A stretch of 64,000 nucleotides of DNA, taken from the NCBI RefSeq assembly GCF_000520995.1, contig NZ_JACA01000045.1:35839-99838 (forward strand), written 5' to 3'. The notes under the pieces were generated by a model. It worked only from the letters and a program-made list of their open reading frames with translations, was not told the DNA's origin and searched no databases. This document shows positions 15,309-23,838 of the stretch, one piece after another. Every line of letters begins with the position of its first letter. Positions within the stretch are counted from its first letter, which is position 1. The DNA is from Aquimarina macrocephali JAMB N27. GTDB taxonomy: Bacteria; Bacteroidota; Bacteroidia; Flavobacteriales; Flavobacteriaceae. The position numbers and the translations under genes are program-made.

Positions 15309-15935
15309 TTAAAAATCATACTTTTTTTCAATAGCATAGCGTAATAATTCTCCTTTGCCATGAAGGCCCAGTTTGCGTATGATATTTTTACGGTGAGTTT
15401 CTACAGTAGATACCGAATTAAAACGAATGGCAGCTATCTCTGATGAGGTTTTTCCTTGTCCGATAAGTTTTAAGATTTCCCGTTCACTTTTTGATAAGAG
15501 CTGTTTTTTAGATGGTTGTTTGGCATCTTTAGAAAAGAGTGATGGGTCAATAGCGGCATCAAAATAGGTTTCTCCTTTTGCTATTTGTTGTATTGCTGTT
15601 AATACTTCTTCCAGAGGTGAATTTTTAAGTAAGTATCCAGAAGCTCCAGCTTCGATCATTTGCCGAACAGCATCTTCCTGGTCAAACATAGAGAAGGCAA
15701 TAATTTTGGTGTAAGGAAATTCTTTTTTTATGATTCTGGTAGCAGCAATACCATCAATTTTAGGCATTCTGATATCAGTAAGTACAACTTTAGGTTGTTT
15801 TCTTCTTACAATATTGAGTAGCTCTTCTCCATCATTAGCCATACCAACTATACTAATTTCTTCTTCATACCGAAGAAGAAGTTCTACACCATCGATAAGA
15901 GATTGGTGGTCTTCTGCGATTGCTATAGTGATCAT
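15309..15935 (-). CDS. LuxR/NarL-type response regulator
   Basis: 208 residues. The receiver domain has Glu8/Asp9, the phospho-acceptor Asp54 (VVLTDIRMPKIDG) and Lys104. A LuxR-type helix-turn-helix spans about residues 145-205 (LSKSEREILKLIGQGKTSSE). It overlaps the histidine kinase gene by 4 bases, so the two form a cognate pair. The likely targets are its own operon and the divergent caspase gene, because a perfect dyad lies between them at 18491-18516; that is inference. Confidence 0.93.
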   Translation of the reverse strand: MITIAIAEDHQSLIDGVELLLRYEEEISIVGMANDGEELLNIVRRKQPKVVLTDIRMPKIDGIAATRIIKKEFPYTKIIAFSMFDQEDAVRQMIEAGASGYLLKNSPLEEVLTAIQQIAKGETYFDAAIDPSLFSKDAKQPSKKQLLSKSEREILKLIGQGKTSSEIAAIRFNSVSTVETHRKNIIRKLGLHGKGELLRYAIEKKYDF

Positions 15936-17830
15936 ATGGGGATATTTATTATGATATTAGTTCCTTTTTCTATAGTAGAATCAATCTCGAAGGTTCCTTG
16001 GAGATGTTCTACTCGTTTTTCAATATTCCTTAATCCCATGCCTTCTTTTTGAGGGAGTACTTTGGCATCAAAACCTCTACCATTATCCTCTATGATGATG
16101 TTTAAAAGAGAATCATGATTGGTTAAAGAGATATGTATTTCTGAAGCTTCGGCATGTTTAATAGCATTGGTAATGAGCTCCTGGATCATCCTAAAGATTG
16201 AAATTTCTAATGCATTGTCCAACCGCTCTTCTAACCCATAATCCTGTACTTCGATATGTAAAGCATCACCATTACCTACTTTTTTAGCGAGCTTTTTAAC
16301 TGCAGGGAGTAATCCTTGATTGGCCATCACTCCACTATTTTTTTCATGAGCAATGGTTCGTACTTTTTGGTAGGCTTCATCTAATAGCGCATTCGTCTTG
16401 GTATATAATTCTTCTACATGTTCAAGTTTAGGGTTGTCCTTATTATGTTGTAAATGCTGAAAATGAAGTTTGACCGTTGCGAGTGTACTTCCCAGGTTAT
16501 CATGCAGTTCATTGGCCAAACGTTGTCGTTCTTTCTCTTGTCCAGAGATCATAGCATCAATAGCAGTAAGCTCTTGCTCTTTAAGAAGCTTTTCTGTTTT
16601 TTGGATTTCGATCTCACGTTCTTGTTTTGCAATGCGTTGTTTGCGTTTGGTGTTTTTGTATACAAGAAATACAAATATTGAACCCACAAGGATAAGAGAA
16701 AGCGACCCTATTAGTAGATTCCTGTTTTGTACTCTGCTAGCTTCGGTTTTAAGGTTAGTGTTTAATAGTTGAACTATTTCTTTTTCTTTTTCTGCTGTTC
16801 TAAGTTTAATTTCCATAGCAGAATTTTGTAAAGTATTTTTTTGGATACTAAGTTGCTGTTCGAGTATTGTCGAGCTATCTCGTTGCTTCAGTGCCAAGAA
16901 ATAGTTACCAAGACCTTCATTGTTTAAAGAAGCATAGTTATAAATGTAAATTTTTGATCTAAGAGAATCAGAAATGTCAACAAATTTTTTTGCAATATCA
17001 ATATGTTTTAAACCAGTTGAATATTTCTTTTGTTTTCGATAAATTTCTGATAAACGAATATGTGTTCTGAATTTTAAGTATTTTAAAAAAGGAACATCAC
17101 TTGTTTCGATTAAAACTTTTTGATGTAGCTTGGTGGCTTCTAGTGTTTTTTTTTCTAATTCTAATTGAATAGCTTTTAAAGAATAAAACAGAGGACGAAA
17201 TCTGTGATTTTTATTGAGCAGTTGTACTTGTTCCTCTAGTTCATTAGTGAGTAAAAAAGAATCATCATCGTCATTAGGAATAGCTTGGTAATCAAAATAA
17301 ATTTCATACTTAAAAGCCCAGCATTTTTCTATAGGTGTTTTTGCTAGTCTTTTATATTCAAGTAGATAGTTTTCGAATTGTTTGTTGGTTTGTGAGTACT
17401 CATAATGATATAATTCCAAGATGCTTAGCAAGCAAAACTTTATTAAATAAGGCCTTTTTGTTTCTTTGGCAAAGGTGTAAGCATTATAAAAAGATTCAAT
17501 AACCGTAGTTCTGTCTTTATTGTGATATAATCTGTCATAGCCTATATTAAGATAGTTAATGCATTTTTGAAAGGGATCTGATATTTGATCTCTATATGAA
17601 ATCTTAGGTTTTATTTTTTCCTGTCCGTTATAGAAAAGAAGATTTGATAATATTATCAAATCTTCTTTAAGTATGCCAGAAGTTATATCATTAGCTTTGA
17701 TTTTTGCTTTTTCATATTCTAAGTTTATTATTAAATCAAAATAAGTTTGTAAATGATTAATGTCTTTTGCAGAAGATCTAACAAAAGAAAGAAATAATAA
17801 GCAAATACATAAAAGCGGATATTTTTTCAT
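15932..17830 (-). CDS. Sensor histidine kinase with TPR-like sensor region
   Basis: 632 residues. A signal peptide (1-22) leads into a periplasmic helical region of TPR-like repeats (about 23-345). One membrane segment follows (about 371-391), then a coiled coil (about 395-430), a HisKA_3 dimerisation domain with His443 in NELHDNLGS, and an HATPase domain (ELITNAIKHAE N-box; DNGRGFD and GMGLRNIEKRV G-boxes). This is the NarL-partner type common in Bacteroidetes. The stop of the upstream hypothetical gene abuts its ATG (TAAATG), so three genes form one operon. Confidence 0.92.
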   Translation of the reverse strand: MKKYPLLCICLLFLSFVRSSAKDINHLQTYFDLIINLEYEKAKIKANDITSGILKEDLIILSNLLFYNGQEKIKPKISYRDQISDPFQKCINYLNIGYDRLYHNKDRTTVIESFYNAYTFAKETKRPYLIKFCLLSILELYHYEYSQTNKQFENYLLEYKRLAKTPIEKCWAFKYEIYFDYQAIPNDDDDSFLLTNELEEQVQLLNKNHRFRPLFYSLKAIQLELEKKTLEATKLHQKVLIETSDVPFLKYLKFRTHIRLSEIYRKQKKYSTGLKHIDIAKKFVDISDSLRSKIYIYNYASLNNEGLGNYFLALKQRDSSTILEQQLSIQKNTLQNSAMEIKLRTAEKEKEIVQLLNTNLKTEASRVQNRNLLIGSLSLILVGSIFVFLVYKNTKRKQRIAKQEREIEIQKTEKLLKEQELTAIDAMISGQEKERQRLANELHDNLGSTLATVKLHFQHLQHNKDNPKLEHVEELYTKTNALLDEAYQKVRTIAHEKNSGVMANQGLLPAVKKLAKKVGNGDALHIEVQDYGLEERLDNALEISIFRMIQELITNAIKHAEASEIHISLTNHDSLLNIIIEDNGRGFDAKVLPQKEGMGLRNIEKRVEHLQGTFEIDSTIEKGTNIIINIPI

Positions 17831-18439
17831 TTAGAATATTATTTTGGCAAACCCACGTGGGCATATTTTTCCGGTGCCCTTATCAATTATTTTTGCAGAC
17901 CCAGTTAATTGGGTTTTTTCTGGACGCCCTTGTCTATAGGTTTGAAAATTATTTCCAAATTCGTATTCAGACCTTAGACCGTCTCTATAATAAAATTCAC
18001 TGTCAAAAATTCCTCCTTCAATTGCAGAAGAACCAATTTTCTCAAACTTTCTTCGTACAGATAGATAGTGATCATTTTGAAGATCGGTTAAATTACAATT
18101 AATAAGTTGTTCAGGATCGGTTTTCGGGGGAAAAGTCACCTCAGGATGTAATGCTTGTAGAGTTAAATCAAAAGCCATACAGTTAATGATAGGGCCAGTA
18201 ATATCATCTTTTTCAGGTTCAAGTTGTTCTTCTATTAGTCCTAAGAAATCAACATGTTTAAGGCCTATGTTAAGTGGTCCTTTATAATTAATTAACTTAA
18301 ATCTAACACTTTCTACAGTCGTTTTAGAAACCGTGAAACATGCGTAAACCCCAAAAAAAGTACCATACATCTGGCTGCTATAGACGAGTTGATACCGTTC
18401 ATCTTTTTCCTTAAAAAATACATTTGTAGAATAATTCAT
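17831..18439 (-). CDS. Hypothetical protein heading the two-component operon
   Basis: Not recognised. About 202 residues from ATG 18439 (MNYSTNVFFKEKDERYQLVY). There is no signal peptide and no membrane segment; it looks beta-rich and soluble, with a C-terminus containing GRPEKTQLTGSAKIIDKG. A longer frame to 18502 would need a TTG start and would run through the dyad at 18491-18516, so it is rejected. Its TAA touches the ATG of the histidine kinase. It diverges from the caspase-like gene across 120 bases. Being first in the kinase operon and opposite the protease, it may be a substrate, inhibitor or partner of that protease; this is speculation from position. Confidence 0.72.
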   Translation of the reverse strand: MNYSTNVFFKEKDERYQLVYSSQMYGTFFGVYACFTVSKTTVESVRFKLINYKGPLNIGLKHVDFLGLIEEQLEPEKDDITGPIINCMAFDLTLQALHPEVTFPPKTDPEQLINCNLTDLQNDHYLSVRRKFEKIGSSAIEGGIFDSEFYYRDGLRSEYEFGNNFQTYRQGRPEKTQLTGSAKIIDKGTGKICPRGFAKIIF

Positions 18440-18490
18440 TTTTTTGTTTTTATAATTTATATGGCAAATTAGCAAAACAATTGGTTTATA

Positions 18491-18516
18491 AGATATACCC
18501 AATACAAGGTATATCT
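18491..18516. promoter_or_regulatory. Perfect 9-bp dyad between caspase gene and two-component operon
   Basis: AGATATACC and GGTATATCT form a perfect inverted repeat with an 8-base spacer, centred in the 120-base gap between the divergent genes. It has the size expected for a dimeric LuxR-type regulator. The gene 15309-15935 encodes such a protein. Confidence 0.55.
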
Positions 18517-18559
18517 ATTCTTAAATCAAACTTTTAGATTTACAAAAAACTAAATAATT

Positions 18560-19321
18560 ATGAAAAAATCAATTTTAATTGGGATAAATAAATATCCAGT
18601 AAACTATACACTAGAAGGATGTCAAAATGATGTTACATTATGGGAAGATGTTTTGAGAATCAAATTTGGATTTATAACAAAGAAAAAATACGACCTGCTA
18701 AAACAAGAAGTGTTGGACCAGCTTCAATTATTAGTCTCTTCTTTGGAAAAAGGAGATATAGGCGTTTTCTTTTTCTCTGGACACGGAGTTCGAAGACATG
18801 ATGATAGTGATAAATATAACGAAGGTATTGTAGCAACTGATAAGGTTATTTGGGACTATGAAATTGACAAATTTAAAAAAAGAGTAAAAAAAGATAGAAA
18901 ATTGATTTTGATTTTTGATACATGCCACTCTGAAGGTGTTTTTGAACCGCATAAATTTTTAGATTTTGAGCGAATTGGTTTAAATTATATGGTAAAATCT
19001 ATTCCTGTAGAAGATATGGAATTCCCTTCAGTAGAATCTAATGAAGATGAAGGATTGGTTATGAGAGAAGTGAATGGCGATAGCGTTATTACATTGGCTG
19101 CTTGTGGAAAATATAAACAAGCATATGAGAAGCAGTTTGGTGAAATGTACAATGGCGTATTCTCCCATTATGCAACTCAAATACTTCTAAGAGGAAACGA
19201 AAATATAAATTTTGGCAATTTTTTAGATCTAGTAAATACAGAAATTAAAGACAAAGAAAATGTCGAACAAGTATCGGTAATTTCAGATTATGATTTAAAA
19301 ATGGAACATAAGATGTTCTAA
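18560..19321 (+). CDS. Stand-alone caspase-like (C14/metacaspase-type) cysteine protease
   Basis: 253 residues forming a single caspase-fold domain: start strand SILIGINKYP, a family-like EGCQNDV segment, catalytic His75 in FFFSGHGVRRH, and catalytic Cys122 in LILIFDTCHSEG. A later strand VITLAACGKYKQAYE and GVFSHYATQILL complete the p10-like part. Unlike many bacterial members, no further effector or repeat domain is attached. Such proteases act in signalling, cell death or defence in other bacteria; here the role is unknown. The gene diverges from a hypothetical-kinase-regulator operon and shares its intergenic dyad. Confidence 0.88.
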   Translation: MKKSILIGINKYPVNYTLEGCQNDVTLWEDVLRIKFGFITKKKYDLLKQEVLDQLQLLVSSLEKGDIGVFFFSGHGVRRHDDSDKYNEGIVATDKVIWDYEIDKFKKRVKKDRKLILIFDTCHSEGVFEPHKFLDFERIGLNYMVKSIPVEDMEFPSVESNEDEGLVMREVNGDSVITLAACGKYKQAYEKQFGEMYNGVFSHYATQILLRGNENINFGNFLDLVNTEIKDKENVEQVSVISDYDLKMEHKMF

Positions 19322-19330
19322 GAGTGTGTT

Positions 19331-19522
19331 TTACTCGGGTTGTAAATACGTTTTTAAGGCAAAAAGCAACAAAATAAAGATAATAAAACCAATGAGAATA
19401 AAAAGGCTACCCTTGTAATATTTGCGATGTAGTTTGATATCTTTTCGATAGCTAAATATCATTAAGATGATAAATGCTACGACAAAAAATCCTGCAAATA
19501 TTAACTGGCCCTGACTAAACAT
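19331..19522 (-). CDS. Small two-helix membrane protein (63 aa)
   Basis: 63 residues with two hydrophobic helices (LIFAGFFVVAFIILMIFSY and SLFILIGFIIFILLLFAL) joined by a basic loop (RKDIKLHRKYYKG). A perfect -7 box lies 19 bases upstream on the minus strand. It ends 9 bases from the end of the caspase gene. Similar short proteins are common in flavobacteria; no function known. Confidence 0.75.
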   Translation of the reverse strand: MFSQGQLIFAGFFVVAFIILMIFSYRKDIKLHRKYYKGSLFILIGFIIFILLLFALKTYLQPE

Positions 19523-19540
19523 AAATTGTTATTTTTACGG

Positions 19541-19548
19541 CAAAGATA
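19541..19548 (-). promoter_or_regulatory. -7 box for the 63-aa membrane protein
   Basis: Minus strand reads TATCTTTG, a perfect TAnnTTTG, 19 bases before the ATG. Confidence 0.55.
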
Positions 19549-19566
19549 ATCTATAAAAATATACTG

Positions 19567-19953
19567 ATGAAAGATAAAATTGCTGCAGTACAAGAATTTC
19601 ACACTTCATTTAAACTTGGATATAAAAACGAACCCATAGCCGATCTGGGAGCCGCTAAAAACACACTTCGGTTTAACCTGATGAAAGAGGAGAATGAAGA
19701 ATATTTAGAGGCTGCTCAAGACAATGATTTGATAGAAGTAGCTGATGCATTAGGAGATATGCTATATATCTTATGTGGGACTATTATCGAGCATGGTATG
19801 CAGCACAAGATAGAGGAAGTGTTTAACGAGATTCAGCGTAGTAATATGAGTAAGCTAGGCGAAGATGGGCAACCTATTTATAGAGAAGATGGCAAAGTGC
19901 TTAAAGGACCTAATTATTTTAAACCTAATATCAAAGAAATCTTAGATCGATAA
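19567..19953 (+). CDS. MazG-like nucleoside triphosphate pyrophosphohydrolase
   Basis: 128 residues, all-alpha NTP-PPase fold. The metal-binding set EENEEYLEA (about residues 42-50) and EVADALGDMLY (about 57-67) gives the EExxE...ExxD pattern of MazG/phosphoribosyl-ATP pyrophosphohydrolase-like enzymes. The C-terminal part (GPNYFKPNIKEIL) is typical of the short Bacteroidetes members. They hydrolyse nucleotide triphosphates to monophosphate and pyrophosphate, often for house-cleaning. It is a single gene ended by a strong terminator. Confidence 0.88.
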   Translation: MKDKIAAVQEFHTSFKLGYKNEPIADLGAAKNTLRFNLMKEENEEYLEAAQDNDLIEVADALGDMLYILCGTIIEHGMQHKIEEVFNEIQRSNMSKLGEDGQPIYREDGKVLKGPNYFKPNIKEILDR

Positions 19954-19959
19954 AACAAA

Positions 19960-19990
19960 AAACTCCGGAAGAACATTCCGGAGTTTTTTT
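19960..19990. terminator. Terminator after the MazG-like gene
   Basis: AACTCCGGAA and TTCCGGAGTT form a perfect 10-bp stem around GAACA, followed by a T run; A-rich on the other side, so probably also used by the convergent ilvE gene. Confidence 0.88.
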
Positions 19991-20022
19991 ATTGTATGAG
20001 AATTATATTTTCTAGCATCTAG

Positions 20023-21090
20023 CTATACTTTATATCTCCAGCCAAAAGTATCTTCGGCTTTGTTATATTGAATATCCATTAGTGCTTTTTTGAAATGAGA
20101 AGCATAAGAATTTTCTTGCTTTTCGATTTCATAATGCTCTCCTTTATATCCAAAAGCTTTTACCGGGCTTACCACAGCAGCAGTTCCTGCACCAAAAACT
20201 TCTTTTAGACTTCCGTTTTTTGCAGCTTCTACAATTTCGCTAACCGTAACAGGTCGTACATCTACTTTAATACCTTCTTTTTCGGCAATAGTAATTAAAC
20301 TTTTACGAGTGACCCCATCAAGAATTCTATCACTCACAGGAGCGGTAAGTAAGGTGTCATTAACTCTAAAGAATACATTCATCGTTCCTGCCTCTTCCAT
20401 AAATTCATGAGCATTAGCATCGGTCCAGATTATTTGTTGGTATCCTTGTTCTTGTGCAAGTTTTGTTGGGTAAAATTGCCCAGCATAGTTTCCGGCGGCT
20501 TTTGCGTATCCAAAACCTCCGTTAGCAGAACGACTAAATTTTTCTGCAACCAATACACTCACATCACCACTGTAATAGGATTGTGCAGGTGAGCATATGA
20601 TCATAAATTTATATTCATCTGCTTCAGAAGCAGAAACACTTGCCTGAGTTGCGATAACAAAAGGACGTATGTATAATGAGTTTCCGTAACCAGGTTTGAT
20701 CCATTCATCATCTAATTTTAATAAGGCATTTAAACCTTCAAAAAAGTAATCTTCAGGAAATTCTGGTATAGCCAAACGTTCGGCAGATATGTTGATACGT
20801 TTAAAATTTTCATCAGGTCTGAATAAAAAAGTATCTCCATTATCATCTTTATACGCTTTCATTCCTTCAAAAACTGCTTGGCCATAATGAAAAACACGAG
20901 CAGAAGGCTCCATGGTGAGTGGTCCGTAAGGAACAATTTCTGGTGTTTGCCATTCTCCATTCACATAATCACAGACAAACATATGATCTGTAAAAATTTT
21001 CCCGAAATTAAGGTTTTCAAAATCTACTTGTCCGATTTTAGACTCACTTACTTCACTAATTTTCAAGGCTTGAGAAATTGTGTTTTTCAT
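20023..21090 (-). CDS. ilvE: Branched-chain amino acid aminotransferase
   Basis: 355 residues, class IV PLP aminotransferase of the longer BCAT-II type. The PLP Lys is Lys197 in GYAKAAGNYAGQ; the substrate loop FHYGQAVFEGMKAY (about 67-80) and phosphate-cup residues in GTAAVVSPV are present. It catalyses the last step of Leu/Ile/Val synthesis and the first of their breakdown with 2-oxoglutarate/glutamate. It is a single-gene unit. Confidence 0.95.
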   Translation of the reverse strand: MKNTISQALKISEVSESKIGQVDFENLNFGKIFTDHMFVCDYVNGEWQTPEIVPYGPLTMEPSARVFHYGQAVFEGMKAYKDDNGDTFLFRPDENFKRINISAERLAIPEFPEDYFFEGLNALLKLDDEWIKPGYGNSLYIRPFVIATQASVSASEADEYKFMIICSPAQSYYSGDVSVLVAEKFSRSANGGFGYAKAAGNYAGQFYPTKLAQEQGYQQIIWTDANAHEFMEEAGTMNVFFRVNDTLLTAPVSDRILDGVTRKSLITIAEKEGIKVDVRPVTVSEIVEAAKNGSLKEVFGAGTAAVVSPVKAFGYKGEHYEIEKQENSYASHFKKALMDIQYNKAEDTFGWRYKV

Positions 21091-21412
21091 TTGTTTCAGT
21101 CGTTTTAATTATTTTACATTACATTAATTAAAAGATTAAGAATGAGTGAGGTCACTACATCCTATGGTAAGAGATTTAAATAGTTACTTTGAAGAAAAGA
21201 GTATCTAAATTTCTTAATGCTCGTTTCGCTTGGTTTATCTTTTAAAAGTTAATGACAGTAGTAGGCTTTTCTATAGCTTGTTATCATATTCTTAGTCTCA
21301 AAACCAAAGAAATACTAACATTCTTCTAATTCACTACAAAAATACCCTTTTCTTGTAAAATAAGAATTTTAAAAATGTTTAATTTTGCAAAACATATAGA
21401 TAATAAAGGATT
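21091..21412. other. Intergenic region between ilvE and DUF4920 gene
   Basis: 322 bases between divergent genes. The only clear signal is the plus-strand promoter at 21353-21387 (TTG, 24-base gap, TAATTTTG). The rest is A/T-rich, with no frame, hairpin or RNA motif that I can support. Confidence 0.5.
21353..21387 (+). promoter_or_regulatory. Promoter of the DUF4920-mnmD operon
   Basis: TTG at 21353 and a perfect TAATTTTG at 21380-21387, 26 bases before the ATG. Confidence 0.6.
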
Positions 21413-21919
21413 ATGAAAAAAAATGTATTGTTTTTTGTAGGATTGTTAGTACTAGTAGGTTGTAATTCATCGATTAAAACAGAAAACTTCTTTTCTGTTA
21501 AAGATATTTCAAGTGAAAATTATAAAAGTTTTGGCGATAAAATATCTTCAGATCATATTTACAATAGAGATGCAATAGCAGAAGAATATAAAAATTTAAA
21601 AGAAGGAGATACTGTAGCAGTTGCTTTTTCGAGTACTGTAAATGCTGTTTGTAAAGCTAAAGGTTGTTGGATGAAAGTAGCTTTGGATGAAGGTAAAGAA
21701 ACAATGGTGAAGTTTAAAGACTATGGTTTTTTTGTGCCAAAGGATATAGAAAATGATACTATCATTGTTCAGGGAAAAGCATTTGTGAGCGAGATGTCTG
21801 TAGAGGAGCAACGTCATTTTGCCAGTGATGCAGGAAAAACTGAAGAAGAAATTGCTAGTATTACAACTCCTAAGACAACGTATTCTTTTGTAGCAGAAGG
21901 TGTTTTGATAAAAGAATAA
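21413..21919 (+). CDS. DUF4920 domain lipoprotein
   Basis: 168 residues with a lipoprotein signal (LLVLVGCNSS). A DUF4920 domain follows (about 38-165) with the family hallmark VCKAKGCWMKV, a Cys pair that may bind metal, then GFFVPKDIENDTIIVQGKAF. Function unknown. The stop overlaps the ATG of mnmD (TAATG), so the two are translationally coupled. Confidence 0.88.
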   Translation: MKKNVLFFVGLLVLVGCNSSIKTENFFSVKDISSENYKSFGDKISSDHIYNRDAIAEEYKNLKEGDTVAVAFSSTVNAVCKAKGCWMKVALDEGKETMVKFKDYGFFVPKDIENDTIIVQGKAFVSEMSVEEQRHFASDAGKTEEEIASITTPKTTYSFVAEGVLIKE

Positions 21920-22611
21920 TGCAAGAAGAAATAGAGCGTAAAATTATTACCACTGCAGATGGTTCAAAAACCATTCACTTGCCAGAATTGAATGAACATT
22001 ACCATTCTAAACATGGAGCAATTAATGAGGCTAAACATGTATTTATTAAAAGTGGATTCGATTATATTCTAAGCAAAAACAAGCTTAGTGCGTTGGATAT
22101 TATGGAGATAGGTTTTGGGACCGGTCTAAATGCTTTTATAACATTTCTTGAAGCCGAAAAAATTAATTTACCAATTCACTATGTTGGAGTAGAAGCATAT
22201 CCCGTTGCTTTATCAGAGGCCAAACTCATGAATTATCCAGAGGTACTTGCTGTAAAAGAAAAACAACAGGTTTTTGATACAATGCACCAATCTTTGTGGG
22301 AGTTACCAGTAGAAATCACTTCGAATTTTAAACTCTTTAAGCGTAAACAGTTTTTTGCCGATATACAGGATAAAAGCCGTTTTGATTTGATCTATTTTGA
22401 TGCTTTTGGAGCAAGAGTACAGCCCGAACTTTGGACAATAGAAATTTTTAGGAAGATGTATGAGGCACTTCGGTTCAAAGGAGTTTTGGTTACTTATGCG
22501 GCCAAAGGAAGCGTAAGGCGTGCTATGCAAGAGGTAGGTTTTGTAGTAGAAAGACTTCCCGGCCCACCGGGAAAACGAGAAATGCTTAGAGCCACAAAAG
22601 TAGAATCATAA
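21919..22611 (+). CDS. mnmD: tRNA 5-methylaminomethyl-2-thiouridine methyltransferase MnmD
   Basis: 230 residues. An SAM-binding Rossmann domain with EIGFGTGLNAF is followed by DLIYFDAFGARVQPELWT, the active-site DAF block of the MnmC methyltransferase domain. The FAD oxidase domain of two-domain MnmC is absent, so it is the stand-alone MnmD form. It makes the last methylation of mnm5s2U34 in tRNA wobble positions. The C-terminal GPPGKREMLRATK is typical. Confidence 0.92.
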   Translation: MQEEIERKIITTADGSKTIHLPELNEHYHSKHGAINEAKHVFIKSGFDYILSKNKLSALDIMEIGFGTGLNAFITFLEAEKINLPIHYVGVEAYPVALSEAKLMNYPEVLAVKEKQQVFDTMHQSLWELPVEITSNFKLFKRKQFFADIQDKSRFDLIYFDAFGARVQPELWTIEIFRKMYEALRFKGVLVTYAAKGSVRRAMQEVGFVVERLPGPPGKREMLRATKVES

Positions 22612-22861
22612 ATACACTATTTGTTAGGAAGTTAGAAGAATACTAAACGTATGTTAAAGCTATAATAAAGAGATAGGTTTTATTATAAGGTGGTAGTATT
22701 TTGCAATAGATTATAGTGAAATGAAACAAACATTAAGAAGTTTTAAAAATATTTTCACAAAAGCAAATGTTTAAAAATTTTTAATGAGAGAACGTAGTGA
22801 CTATACACGTTTTTGGTTTTTTAATTAATTTATAATCATATAATTACTAAAATTTAAACAT

Positions 22862-23779
22862 GTGAAAGTTTTAATTACTGGTGCAACAGGTTTGGTAGGT
22901 CAGGAAATAGTTAACCTGTGCCATCAATCTGGAATTGAAGTAAACTACCTCACCACAAGTAAAGATAAACTTAGTTCTAAAGCGAACTATACAGGCTACT
23001 TTTGGGATCCCAAAAGAGGCGAAATCGATACCGATTGTTTTAATGATGTCGAAGTGATTGTTAATCTTGTTGGCGCTACGGTTGCAAAACGATGGACATC
23101 TTCCTACAGAAAAGAAATACTAGAAAGCAGAACACGTACTGCTTCTCTTATTTTAGAATCATTAAGAAATATCAAACATTCGGTTCGTCATATTGTTTCA
23201 GCAAGTGCTATTGGTATATATCCGGATTCTTTTCAGAATTATTATATGGAAGATGCTCCCGAGCGTGATACCGGATTTTTAGGAGAAGTAGTCACTCAAT
23301 GGGAGAATGCTGTCTTACAGTTCAAAACATTAGATATCGAAGTCAGTTTACTTCGTATTGGATTAGTTTTATCCGAGAAAGGAGGAGCTTTTCCTAAAAT
23401 GGTAAAACCTATTCGATTTGGTATGGGAGCTTTTTTCGGAAACGGGAAACAATGGCAAAGCTGGATACATGTTCAAGATCTGGCTCGCATATTTATGTTT
23501 GTAATAGAAGAAGAGTTAACAGGAGTTTTTAATGCAGTAGCACCTAATCCTGTTTCTAATAAAAAGCTAATGAATACAATAGCAGAGAAATTAAATAAAA
23601 AAATAGTTTTGCCTAATGTGCCAAGACTAACGATGAAGTTGTTTCTAGGAGAAATGCATAGCCTTTTATTTTCTAGCCAGCGTGTTTGTAGTAGTAGGAT
23701 TTCTACCACAGGGTTTAATTTTAATTTTGACAATATTGCTTCGGCAGTAGATGTGCTTATTGATGAGGAATCTAGATAA
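22862..23779 (+). CDS. TIGR01777 family NAD-dependent epimerase (SDR39U1-like)
   Basis: 305 residues from GTG. The NAD motif GATGLVGQEIV lies at residues 6-16; the middle has ATVAKRWTSSYRKEI and the SASAIGIYPDS Ser/Tyr active-site region. The C-terminal part (from about 250) is the DUF1731 domain. The family is an atypical short-chain dehydrogenase of unclear substrate. An ATG overlapping the GTG is out of frame. The gene is preceded by 250 bases without features. Confidence 0.9.
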   Translation: MKVLITGATGLVGQEIVNLCHQSGIEVNYLTTSKDKLSSKANYTGYFWDPKRGEIDTDCFNDVEVIVNLVGATVAKRWTSSYRKEILESRTRTASLILESLRNIKHSVRHIVSASAIGIYPDSFQNYYMEDAPERDTGFLGEVVTQWENAVLQFKTLDIEVSLLRIGLVLSEKGGAFPKMVKPIRFGMGAFFGNGKQWQSWIHVQDLARIFMFVIEEELTGVFNAVAPNPVSNKKLMNTIAEKLNKKIVLPNVPRLTMKLFLGEMHSLLFSSQRVCSSRISTTGFNFNFDNIASAVDVLIDEESR

Positions 23780-23781
23780 AA

Positions 23782-23809
23782 AAACCGATACTTTCATAAG
23801 TACCGGTTT
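23782..23809. terminator. Hairpin after the epimerase gene
   Basis: AAACCGATACTT and AAGTACCGGTTT pair over 12 bp with one mismatch and a 4-base loop; A run before, T-rich stretch after. Confidence 0.65.
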
Positions 23810-23838
23810 GTAATTACTTCAAAAGATAAAAAGCTATT

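Noticed and set aside
17831..18502. Longer form of the orphan gene starting at 18502
   Set aside because: It needs a TTG start and would place the perfect dyad inside the coding region; ATG 18439 gives a better start.
22721..22774. 17-codon frame starting MKQTLRSFKN
   Set aside because: Too short, A/T-rich chance frame with no supporting signal.
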